This document shows positions 9,765-17,708 of a DNA stretch of 29,363 nt, in pieces. Location: positions 1-29,363 of the forward strand of contig JAHQRK010000089.1 in NCBI GenBank assembly GCA_019828595.1, in the 5' to 3' direction. Position 1 is the stretch's first letter. Each line of letters opens with the position of its first letter. The DNA is from Aphanomyces cochlioides (taxonomy: Eukaryota; Oomycota; Saprolegniomycetes; Saprolegniales; Verrucalvaceae). Position numbers and translations under genes: made by a program. The notes under the pieces are model-generated. The model saw only the letters and a list, made by a program, of their open reading frames with translations. It searched no databases and was not told the DNA's origin.

Positions 9765-10598
9765 ATGCTTGTTCACAAAATTTTGAATAGCATGGCTCCA
9801 CGGTGGACCAAAGGCTCCGAGGCACAACTCCATCTCGAATCACTCTTCGACGATCATACTATCACTTCACGCACAAAGGCTTCCGAGGCGTACAATCTCA
9901 GTCCCCTCTTTCACGATTACAACTTTGCTGCCTTTCAGAAGCACTTCGACTCCACCGCAAAAATGAAATTCGGCTCTTTTGGTCGATCAGGTACCATATT
10001 TTTCCTTACAAAGTTGTCAGCTTCTACCATAGGAAAACGAAAGGCTAATGTTGTAATGGAACAAGATGAATGTATTCCTTTTGTCAATGGAAAGAGCATT
10101 GGCTCGGACAAAGAAGTCGAAAAACATGAAGTGTCAAGTCGCGATATGGTCAATGTTTCGAGGCCCGAATGCTTGGTTGGCGAGTTTTACGACTACGTAA
10201 AACGTGAAAACAACGCAATTGTTGTGTTGTTGATTCCAACCGGCGCAAGAGGAACTTGCGAAATTGATGCGAACGATTTGTCAATCTTGCGCGTGCGATG
10301 GGAATGGACACCCAACACATGCAAATCTCAATTATTGTTTGAAAAAGAAATGGCGACCCCGAGCCACCGTACATTTGCCAAAGTTGCTGGGCTGCAAAAA
10401 GCGTACGAAAATGTTTGCGGTAAGAATGGCGCTCCTCCCATCACTGAGGTTGCGATTCAACTACCGTTTATTGTTCGTGTGCAAAAGGAGTGCATGAAAG
10501 TGACTAACTTTGAAGGCGCGGCTCCAAAGATGGTTGTCGAACTTGTGGCAGAAACAGGAACTCACAACTCTGAGCTTATTTCTGAGTTTACATTTTAA
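9765..10598 (+). CDS. TE3 accessory protein (Harbinger second ORF), 277 aa
   Basis: This is the longest uninterrupted frame inside the Harbinger element. It begins near MLVHKILNSMAPRWTKGSE; the second Met (MAPRW) is an equally good start. The N-terminal 70 residues (W-x-K-G-S-E, then LESLFDDH, LFHDYNFAAFQKHF) look like a short helical DNA-binding type domain. The middle has basic and acidic stretches (GKRKAN, DKEVEKHEV), and the rest (about residues 130-277) may be a folded domain I do not recognise. Harbinger transposases usually need a second Myb-like protein for nuclear import and DNA recruitment, and the position and orientation fit that role. I do not see a canonical Myb signature, so the role is an inference from context. 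Confidence 0.7.
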   Translation: MLVHKILNSMAPRWTKGSEAQLHLESLFDDHTITSRTKASEAYNLSPLFHDYNFAAFQKHFDSTAKMKFGSFGRSGTIFFLTKLSASTIGKRKANVVMEQDECIPFVNGKSIGSDKEVEKHEVSSRDMVNVSRPECLVGEFYDYVKRENNAIVVLLIPTGARGTCEIDANDLSILRVRWEWTPNTCKSQLLFEKEMATPSHRTFAKVAGLQKAYENVCGKNGAPPITEVAIQLPFIVRVQKECMKVTNFEGAAPKMVVELVAETGTHNSELISEFTF

Positions 10599-10707
10599 AT
10601 GATAAAAACTAGTCTTATTTTTGAGATGCTTCAGTTCTTATCTTGAAAATGCTATCTCGATGGTTGAAGTCAAGGTAATGAGCTGGCATGCGCTTTCCCG
10701 CATCTCC

Positions 10708-10782
10708 CAGGTTCCTCAGACCTTTGAAACAAACAGTGAGCATGCGATTTATTAACAGTCGTCGAAGGCATCGAGGGTATAT
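10708..10782 (-). promoter_or_regulatory. Detached CRN upstream fragment, part 2
   Basis: aggttcctcagacctttgaa through cgagggtatat continues the CRN upstream sequence exactly where part 1 stopped, as judged from the intact copy at 22180-22255. TE3 lies on its left and TE4 on its right. Confidence 0.8.
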
Positions 10783-10934
10783 GAGGACCCGGAATACAAA
10801 AGTGTCTTCCTTACCATTTTCACTTTTTGAGAAAATCAAGTTCAAAGACAATGGATTCTTTCTTTTGTCGTCTCAATACTTTGGAGAAAAACGAAAACAA
10901 TACTTTCTGTAAAAAACACCCTTGACTTGTAAGA

Positions 10935-11504
10935 ATGGACTTGGACCACCCAACGCAAGTCGACGCTACCGCGACAGAATCGCAAAACGTGACCATGGAA
11001 AGGGTTCCTGCAAGAGCAGCGGCTCTCTCAACAACGCCATGCTGTTCTCAAAACTATATGCTTGGGAAAGAGGGCGATATTATGAAGTTCTTAGCCTCAA
11101 TAGAGTCTTTTGACAAGCCTCAGTTCAATGCCTGCTTACACACTGCACTTGCTTTATGCCCTACGATCGACGCAGAAATCGAAGGGAAGCGAAAAAGAGG
11201 GAAAGGAATTCGATCAAGTCATGTCTATGCTGTTCCGTTTGTCGGCATTGTGTGTAGAATGGCGTTCCTGGAGTTGTTTGCTATTTCAACTACAAAACTA
11301 ACTGCTGTGAGATCCCACATCCAAGAAGGTTCCTTGTTGGCTCCAATTCATCGAAATGTTGGCAACTCAAACAGCTCTGTCATTGACGTGCCTCTTTTAG
11401 TGGAATGGTTCGTTGAATTCTCTGGCAGTATTGGTGAATACGTACCTTTGACATTGCGAGTTCGTGAACGAAAAAACGGTGTGCAAACGTCAACTTGTCG
11501 ATGA
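10935..11504 (+). CDS. TE4 ORF, 189 aa, transposon-derived, function unknown
   Basis: A frame of 189 codons starting MDLDHPTQVD. The N-terminal 60 residues are low complexity. The middle has a basic patch (EGKRKRGKGIRSSH). The part from about residue 100 (VPFVGIVCRMAFLELFAIS, then TKLTAVRSHI) resembles a Cys-Arg-x-Ala-Phe-Leu-x-Leu helix-turn-helix-like segment found in proteins of some eukaryotic DNA transposons, and EWFVEFSGSIGEYVPL follows. The frame ends soon after, before any DDE-type motif. It is probably the N-terminal part of a longer transposase that was truncated. It could also be a chance-preserved frame. Confidence 0.5.
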   Translation: MDLDHPTQVDATATESQNVTMERVPARAAALSTTPCCSQNYMLGKEGDIMKFLASIESFDKPQFNACLHTALALCPTIDAEIEGKRKRGKGIRSSHVYAVPFVGIVCRMAFLELFAISTTKLTAVRSHIQEGSLLAPIHRNVGNSNSSVIDVPLLVEWFVEFSGSIGEYVPLTLRVRERKNGVQTSTCR

Positions 11505-11562
11505 GCAGGAAGAGGCAGAAGTGTTTATGTTGTGACTTGATCAATCATAGCTCAGCCTCTGG

Positions 11563-11681
11563 AAATCAAAATCAGCCTTATTGGTCACACAGTAAATCAA
11601 AAAATGTCTTATTGCCATGCTGTAAATCAAAATCCGTCTTAATGACACCACGGAAATCAAAATCAACCTTAATGACAAGCA
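11563..11681 (+). repeat. Minisatellite, four units of 30-31 bp
   Basis: Units start at 11563, 11594, 11624 and 11654, each with aaatcaaaa followed by a variable cttattg or cttaatgac part. In one frame (11495-11758) the units read as a roughly ten-residue repeat, with KSKNVLLPCC, KSKSVLMTPR and KSKSTLMTS in a row. The units are diverged and without unique spacers, so this is not a CRISPR array. Confidence 0.8.
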
Positions 11682-12004
11682 TTTGTTTTCAACTGTTGTT
11701 GAAAACATTAGCACAAAGCTTCATCTTGATTTTACTAAGCATTGCACTAAGAAATTGAGGAAAAGCACAGTAGTAAACGATTCAGCGTAAAAAACTCTAT
11801 ATTTTGGTATAAAAATCTGAAAACGCGATTTTGGACGAAAAATCAGTGCCAGCCGCGGTCGAGCCACCATAACTTTGGACTGCGATGACATTCACGGGCG
11901 CTGAAGGTGTCAAAATGAAGCTGAAACACTCCTGATTCCAATGCAGTATCTAACTCAAACGTTGCACGATGGTTGATAAGCTGCTTTTTGTTTTCCGGGT
12001 CCTC

Positions 12005-12144
12005 ATATGTGCTTGTAACTTTCGAACCAGATGACAGTTTTCCATGAAATTTTTTGTGTGTTTCGAACTTTGTCAGAGGAATATAAATTCAAAAGAAACT
12101 AACTTCTTAAAGCCGATATTCTGTGAGATATGTTACAAAGAAGG
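12005..12144 (-). promoter_or_regulatory. Detached CRN upstream fragment, part 3
   Basis: atatgtgcttgtaactttcg through gttacaaagaagg matches 22250-22387 in the same orientation. It is the last third of the CRN kinase copy 1 upstream region. After aagaagg it breaks off into 16 unique bases (12145-12160) and then the left palindrome arm begins. Confidence 0.8.
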
Positions 12145-12160
12145 TCGTTCAATTCTTTGA

Positions 12161-12865
12161 ACCTTAATCATATACCAAAGGCTCCCACAGTTGCTTCGAC
12201 TTCGTCAATTCGTTGGAGGCAAGTTCAGTTGCAAGATGAGATTTAGTTCATGCTTCTGGCGCACGCTGCAGCTCCAGGGGGTGTAGTGGTTTCAAAGAAA
12301 TTTCGCCTGATCAACCGGTTCATGATTGAAGGTGATATCAAGTTTCGTCATCTATCCGGTTAAAGCTGCTTACATGTTAATAACATAGGTATGACTGTAT
12401 CAAGTTTCGTAGTCTATCCGGTTCAAGCTTCTGAGGGTATAGTGATTATTCTATATATTCGATGTGAGAGGTTCATTATCAAAAATAAATCAAACCAATG
12501 ACCAAAACATTTATCAAATTTAAAAGGTCATTTTTATCAAAGCATTATTTTGCTATGTTTCACCCTTCTTTGTAACATATCTCACAGAATATCGGCTTTA
12601 AGAAGTTCGTTTCTTTTGAATTTATATTCCTCTGACAAAGTTCAAAACACACAAAAATTTTCATGGAAAACTGTCATCGGGTTCGAAAGTTACAAGCACA
12701 TATACCCTCGATGCCTTCGACGACTGTTAATAAATCGCGTGCTCACTGTTTGTTTCAAAGGTCTGAGGAACCTGGAGATATTGTTCGTATAAGTTTTTAC
12801 AGTATTCTGTTGTGCAGGTTTACTAAATTTCAAAGTGAGTTTCCAACTGATGTTCATTTCCAAAT
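12161..12865 (+). promoter_or_regulatory. Upstream region of the left CRN-HNH gene
   Basis: 700 bp without a convincing gene. It contains two direct repeats of tatcaagtttcgt-nn-tctatccggtt (about 12337 and 12399, 62 bp apart). It then has the block conserved ahead of all CRN genes (ctcactgtttgtttcaaagg, ctgttgtgcaggttta, aaagtgagtttcc, tcatttccaaat) ending at the ATG. gtgagttt could be a 5' splice site of a leader intron, but no acceptor before the ATG is obvious. Confidence 0.6.
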
Positions 12866-13946
12866 ATGCTGACTTTGTTCTGTCTTGTCGTCGGGGAGAG
12901 AACACCTTTCCCTGTGCACATTGCTGCTAATGAGACTGTGGGCGATCTCAAGAAAAAGATCAAGGAAGAAAAGTCACATACAATCCATTGCGACGCCAAT
13001 ATGATACAGCTTTATTTGGCGGTGAAGGATAATGCATGGTTAGAATCGACGAGTCCGCTTGCTCAACAGTTGATGAAGGGCGAGACGCCCGATGAAATAC
13101 AGGAATACTTGGTCGAAGCAAACAAAATGGATCCATTTTCTTCAATGGATGAGGAATCGACACTCCCTCTTCCCCTGGTCGACACCAACTTCATATCTTG
13201 GTGGTGGTCCCAGAAGAAGGCGCATTCAGCGCTGCGAATTTGCGTGTTGGCCTTGAACTTCTCAATTTAGTTCTCCCCACGCTCTGACGGATTGTCCTAC
13301 TACCATGTCTGACCGGAGTCCAAACTTCAAAGCCAATTTATGCTTGTATTATGACTGTCATCGTCGAAAGGAGACATGGATCCGATGTATCCTACTCGAT
13401 ATCTCGTTTCCTGCATCACTGGTGACAGCTGCGCATTTGTTCCGACGAAGTAACGAATATCTGGCGTTCCCCATGATGCAAATATCGGATATCGATGATG
13501 AACGAAATGGGTTGTTGTTGTTCCAACCATTGGAATATGCTTTCGACCATTTCCAAATCAGTTTTATTTACAACCATCGCAACGACTGCTTTTATCTCAA
13601 GCTGTTTGACCAATCCATTCGAAACACACGTCTCGTGGATGCCATGCGCAATTCCAAACAAAAGCAAGTGCTGATGAACGCTATTTCAAGAGCCAAAAGA
13701 CCTTGCAAATTTGACATCAAAACAACATTTGGTCATTTGGATGGCAAAGCACTGAAATTCAGATCTCCCGGCCGTCCTTTCAAACGGTGTTTAAACTTGC
13801 AGGCAAGATTGGCCTATGCAAAGGCGTTGAAGAAGCAAGATATTGACCCATCGTATAACTTCGACGATTTCTGGTCAGAGGGATTTTCCTTAGAGGACAA
13901 AATGACCATATTTCGCCAAAGCATAGCAAATTGTGACCAAATATGA
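12866..13946 (+). pseudogene. CRN: CRN effector with HNH-like nuclease module, left-arm copy
   Basis: A ubiquitin-like CRN header starts at 12866 (MLTLFCLVVGERTPF; MIQLYLAVKDNAWLES; GETPDEIQEYL). A junction region near 13190 would read HILVVVPEE. The C-terminal module is 13305-13946. In the last frame (213 codons from MSDRSPNF) VTAAHLF with His44, DDERNGLLLF with Asn68 and LEYAFDHF resemble the HNH_2 fold known among Crinkler C-termini, where it would cut host DNA. The header frame runs to 13270 and does not enter the C-terminal module: the two parts are offset by one base near 13160-13190. The expected third HNH residue before AFD is Glu (residue 77), not His. The nuclease call is an inference from motif spacing. 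Confidence 0.72.
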
Positions 13947-14392
13947 TCGTCTACTGTAACTAATCATTTATAGCTGGGTTTCTGCTGATAATTCATTGAT
14001 TGTTTTCTTGTTGGACCTTCAATTCAGCTCTGAACAAGCGCAAGGAACGTGTTGAGCAAGTTTAAAACCTCGTATCGCGCTCGAGAAGGCGACCCATCGA
14101 TGCTTATTACGCTTGTCATGGTAGATTGTTGGATGGAATAACGATGGAAGGAAATCCCCGTTGTGTATGGCTCGCCCTGGCTGGCAAAATATCTCGTACC
14201 CCCGTGGTGAATACAAGACGACATTGTCCAAAAATTAGCATCAATATGATGGATATTTTGGAGTAAATACGACGGCTCGGGTGCTTTTGTTTCAAAAAGA
14301 ATGAAGTGCAAATTACCATGTGACGTTTACTGTTCGCGTGGAGCCACTCGTTCCCATGGACCAGCATTCGGCAATGCTCAGCCTAGCTGATT
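13947..14392. other. Unexplained stretch between CRN-HNH and DHCR24 fragment
   Basis: 445 bp present in both palindrome arms (partner about 20564-21007). Frames on the minus strand reach 95 codons but change from arm to arm because a C run at about 14212 has five bases here and three in the partner, so they are not conserved coding frames. I recognise no domain. DHCR24-like sequence begins only near 14393. Confidence 0.5.
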
Positions 14393-15165
14393 CGGTGGTC
14401 GACAACCCTGAAAGTGGCAAGGTAGAGAGTTCTATCCTTTTGAAGTGAATCGACTCAATTCTTAGCTGAATGCAAGTGGAGATTGGCACAAGCCTAGGTT
14501 TTTCAAGCACGTCGAGTCCAAGTTGATTGCCTCCAAGCAGGATACGAAAGACATTCCTCTCCGCGACTATTTCCACCGTCACTCACGGAGCATCTTTTGG
14601 GAAATTCAAGACATCATTCCCTTTGGCAACAACATTTTGTTGAGATTTTTGTTTGGCTAGATGGTTCTCCCCAAGTTGTCGTTGCTCAAGTTGACAGAAA
14701 GAGATGCAATCAAGGAATTGTACGACAACCACCACTTCGTCCAGACATGTTGGTCCCCATCACGTCATTGAAAGCGTCGCTCGAAGTCTTTGACCGCGAT
14801 GTGAAGATTTATCCGTGGCTCTGTTTATGAAAGCTCTAGGCATGCTCATCGTTGGAATCCGGCAATGATGTTTGTCAATAAATTGGCGCCTACGGTGTGC
14901 CACAAGTGTCGAGCTTTCATCCAGTGCACAAGGCACGCCGTGTGGAAAAAGTCGTGCGTGAACAAAATGGTTACGACATATTTGTGTCGATCTATTCGAA
15001 GTTGACTTGTTTCCTGTAGCTTTCAGATGCTTCACGCCGATTCGAACCTGATGGAAAAAGAATTTGAAAGCATGTTTGACCATACATAGTACAACGAAAT
15101 GCGCAAGATGTACGGATGCGATGGCGCATTTCCTCGCGTGTTTGGCAAGGTCCCGGGAATAATTT
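14393..15165 (+). pseudogene. DHCR24: DHCR24 (delta24-sterol reductase) fragment, copy B
   Basis: This is the C-terminal half of the sterol reductase, better preserved in the middle than copy A. Blocks in order: VVDNPESGK, a 44-bp GT-AG intron (about 14420-14463), [48 protein letters not shown], MVLPKLSLLKLTERDAIK, HHFVQDMLVPITSLKASLEV, IGAYGVPQVSSFHPV, RRVEKVVREQNG. A second intron follows, then FQMLHADSNLMEKEFESMF and GCDGAFPRVFGKV. These correspond in order to the C-terminal region of animal and plant DHCR24. It is inactive: FLFGW has a TAG for Trp (near 14658), there are frameshifts, and the LWICPF-PGML region is damaged. The N-terminal FAD-binding half is absent. Confidence 0.85.
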
Positions 15166-15232
15166 GACGCACTTCTGTCTTGTCAAACCTTTGGCATGTA
15201 TATTGAACGCTTATGATTTCTTTTTTTATTCG

Positions 15233-15263
15233 ATGGACATGGTTTCGCCAAGGCCATGTCCAT
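15233..15263. other. Conserved hairpin, cassette II
   Basis: The same 10-bp stem and 11-base loop as at 3961-3991, between the DHCR24 fragment and the 3' end of the kinase CRN. Confidence 0.7.
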
Positions 15264-15525
15264 GATGACTCAACCGAGCTGAATGAAATAGCCACTATGG
15301 TCGTGGTGATTACTATTACGGCGGCTCCTAAGCGCATAGAGCATTGCGAATTTTCGTTGAAACAATTCCCTTGAAGAAATTCATTCAACTCACACTTTAG
15401 TACTCGTATATCTTCGACGTAATATTGAAATCCCCCTCGAAATGTGAAGTTGACGAAGCCATGCGAGAAGTTTAACTCTCAGTGGAATACTACAAATAAA
15501 CATGAAGCAGCATAAAAATTTGAAC

Positions 15526-17242
15526 TTATTTCTTGTCCAACTTTGTCAGCAACTGATGGATCCACCACTCGTCGTGCTCAATCCGAAGAGGCTTGTTAGT
15601 CTGAGCCTCTGGCGGCCACGTAATGTCGGGATTCATGAATGGCGGGTAACAAGTGTCACCCTCCTTTCCAGTCCAGTCGAAATCAATCAACACCACACGA
15701 TCCTTGGCGTAGTCCCATAAGATGTTGGCGTCACGAAGATCCCCATGAACAAGCTTGGCAGCTGCCAGTCGATTTTTCATCTCCAGCACCTGCCGACGAA
15801 TGACTGTTGCATCGACTTTTGCATCGGTCAAAGCTTTCGAAATCGGTTTGAGCTTAAGTTTCTCCATCCCAACGAAAATCCACTTGCTAGGAAGGACTTC
15901 AAAGTCTAACAATCTTGGAGCAAATTCGTGACCTGCACAATACTCGTGGACTTCCCTTCCATATTGCTTTGCAAACTTGACAACAACTTCAACGTCATGG
16001 CCAGATTGGACAACCATGGCAGAAAACACATAACGTTCCAACTGTTTGCAGTACCGGATGTTGACCTTCTCGCCGCCAATCACAGCTGAATCATGGTACG
16101 GAAATCTACTTCGATTTAAATCACGCGAAGCGACATATTGGGAACTGGTCAGGTCTCGCAACGCAGCTTTCAAAGACGCACATACACGGACTCCCGTCGT
16201 CATCAGTCCAACATTGTCGAAGAAAAGCAACGGAACACTCGTCACAAGAGGTTCGCACAGAGCATACTCATCAGTAACGTTGACAATACCAAATACGCTC
16301 AGAAGCGGACCACAAATGTCCAACAAATAGCATGGCAAGACACGATCAACCGGCATGGGCAAATGCTTGACGTAATACGCGATATTTTGCATCGTCGGGT
16401 CGCCACCTCCATCTCCTTTTTGAACTTTGACTTCCAAGTTCAGCAATAACCTGTTGTCAAAAATAAAGGATCCGTCTGAAGTAGAATTGTCGACTTGGGC
16501 TGCAACCATGCTTGCACCACGAGGGCAATCAGAAAGCAAATAGCGTCCTAGTGTATTCAGTGCCGCCTTTGTAAGTGTTTCTTCTTTATCATGCACACCG
16601 GATACGGCATCGCAAAACTCGACGAAAAATCACAATCTGGCTTGCCAAAATGAATAGTTTTGCAATTGCTTTCAAATTTTGCAAAGGTTTCATGAAGCAG
16701 CACAAGTGGAATGAGAGATCTCTTGTCGGAAGTTGGAAGACGATGGCATTCAATAACTCCATCAAACTCTTTGAGCCGAAAAATCCAACTATTGGGTCCT
16801 TGACGCTTCGCAAATGAAGCTGGAGCTGATAATATATTCGCAAAGTCCTCGAGTTTTCGCTTCTTGCTCGGCTGATGATCTGAAGGAACTGCAACACGTT
16901 CAGGTACGACCACCAAGATATGAAGTTGGTCTTGACCAGGGAGGACGTCAATGCCTTAGCAAGTGTAGAAAACGGATTCATTTTGTTTGCTTTGACCAAG
17001 TACTCCTGTATTTCATCGGGTGTCTCGCCCTCCATCAACCGTTCAACAAGCGGACTCGTCGATTCTAACCACGCATTATCCTTCAACGCCAAGTAGAGCT
17101 GTAATTCTTTCGCGTCACATCTCAAAGAGTTTGAATTTTCTTCCTTGATCTTTTTCTTGAGACCTGCCACAGTCGCATTTGTAGCAACGTCCACAGAGAA
17201 AGGTGTTCCCTCCCCGACGACAAGACAGAACAAAGTCGGCAT
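15526..17242 (-). pseudogene. CRN: CRN kinase effector gene, copy 2
   Basis: Same layout as copy 1, with a header starting MPTLFCLVVGEGTPF at 17242. The kinase frame (15526-16596, 356 codons) is intact and holds VVVKF, HGDLRDANIL and IDFDW. A 6-bp insertion near 15657-15662 gives GKEGDTC where the other copies have GKDTC, and a Ser is Thr just before. Two breaks separate the parts. At the module joint (16939-16944, gggagg instead of a pure G run) the header continues in the wrong frame until 16589. At the A5 run 16625-16629 the interdomain part and the kinase part are offset. It faces copy 3 head to head. Confidence 0.87.
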
Positions 17243-17392
17243 ATTTGGAAATGAACATCAGTTGGAATCTCACTTTGAAATTCGTTTACCATGGCAACGT
17301 CCACAGAGAAAGGTGTTCCCTCCCCGACGACAAGACAGAACAAAGTCGGCATATTTGGAAATGAACATCAGTTGGAATCTCACTTTGAAATT
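17184..17392 (-). repeat. 110-bp tandem duplication of the CRN start region
   Basis: 17184-17282 and 17294-17392 are the same sequence, 110 bp apart: the end of codons for FSVDVA back through the ATG and the first 30 or so upstream bases. The second start (ATG at 17352) therefore opens a 20-codon CRN header that runs into the first promoter. An 11-bp linker, cgtttaccatg, joins the units and is the inner boundary of the palindrome arm. Confidence 0.88.
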
Positions 17393-17653
17393 TAATAAAC
17401 CTGCACAACAGAATACTGTAAAAACTTATATGAACAATATTTCCAGGGACTTTTGCCAAAAGTGGGGACTATTTTATTGATTTTACCAAAAGTGGGACTA
17501 TTATGTCAAAAGTGGGGGCTTTCACAAAAGTGGGGCTTTTTGACCCCCTATTGGGAATTTCCAACAGTGGGGGCCATTATTTAAATTAATGTTAAAATTA
17601 ATATATAGTATGAAATTTGCATAATTAGTGTGACACGACAGTCAATGGAAGAA
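17298..17653. other. Palindrome spacer between head-to-head CRN kinases
   Basis: 356 bp present once. It contains the duplicated CRN start and upstream block (to about 17448, ending ttccaggg), then a G-rich minisatellite, then AT-rich sequence (about 17575-17640). No gene is seen. It should contain the promoters for one or both divergent kinase CRNs. Confidence 0.8.
17455..17537 (+). repeat. G-rich degenerate repeat in the palindrome centre
   Basis: Four copies of caaaagtggg(g/a) start near 17457, 17487, 17507 and 17525, spaced 30, 20 and 18 bases, each followed by ctatt or cttt. A run of gaccccc and cagtggggg follows near 17541-17572. The G runs are one strand-biased block. Confidence 0.75.
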
Positions 17654-17708
17654 TTGCCATGGTAAACGAATTTCAAAGTGAGATTCCAACTGATGTTCAT
17701 TTCCAAAT

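Larger units (their letters stand above)
8233..10707. mobile_element. TE3: two-ORF PIF/Harbinger element, about 2.5 kb
   Basis: The CRN upstream sequence breaks at cag (8230-8232) and resumes at cag (10708-10710), giving a 3-bp CAG duplication. The element ends are GGGTTGCAGGAAA and, reversed, GGAGATGCGGGAAA, an imperfect inverted repeat of about 14 bp. It holds two divergent genes: a DDE transposase (minus) and an accessory ORF (plus). Harbingers typically have this layout and make 3-bp duplications. The empty site contains ccagg, which fits the CWG preference reported for some Harbingers. Confidence 0.8.
10783..12004. mobile_element. TE4: unclassified DNA transposon, 1.2 kb, 4-bp duplication
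   Basis: The left end reads GAGGACCCGGAATACAAAA and the right end in reverse reads GAGGACCCGGAAAACAAAA, an inverted repeat of 19 bases with one mismatch. Flanks are atat at 10779-10782 and 12005-12008, and removing one copy plus the element restores the intact CRN upstream sequence. It carries a short ORF and a minisatellite but no visible catalytic core, so it may be a deletion derivative. I cannot place the superfamily. Confidence 0.78.
12161..17297 (+). repeat. Left arm of giant inverted repeat (5.1 kb)
   Basis: Every landmark here has a mirror partner at 17654-22790, and paired coordinates sum to 34951, drifting only between 34945 and 34956. The outer edge is accttaatcatatacc against ggtatatgattaaggt, and the inner edge is atggcaa against ttgccat. 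The arm holds a CRN-HNH gene (+), a DHCR24 fragment (+) and a CRN kinase gene (-). Arms differ by a few indels and a patch in the CRN header, so this is not an exact mirrored read. Confidence 0.95.

Noticed and set aside
10688..10912. 74-codon frame across the TE3/TE4 border
   Set aside because: It spans a transposon end, promoter sequence and another transposon end, so it cannot be a real gene.
11563..11681. CRISPR-like regularly spaced repeats
   Set aside because: The units are diverged and adjacent, without unique spacers, and the context is eukaryotic transposon DNA.
16046..16449. 94- and 103-codon frames opposite the kinase domain, repeated in all copies
   Set aside because: They are antisense to an intact kinase frame with clear motifs, and their conservation follows from the kinase copies.
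16589..17242. 217-codon frame as a complete short effector
   Set aside because: After the header it reads the interdomain region in the wrong frame, because the run at the module joint shifts it. The other frame holds VVVPER and the conserved blocks.
17455..17650. Palindrome spacer as a replication origin or centromere-like element
   Set aside because: Only a short G-rich repeat and AT-rich sequence are seen, and nothing specific supports either role.
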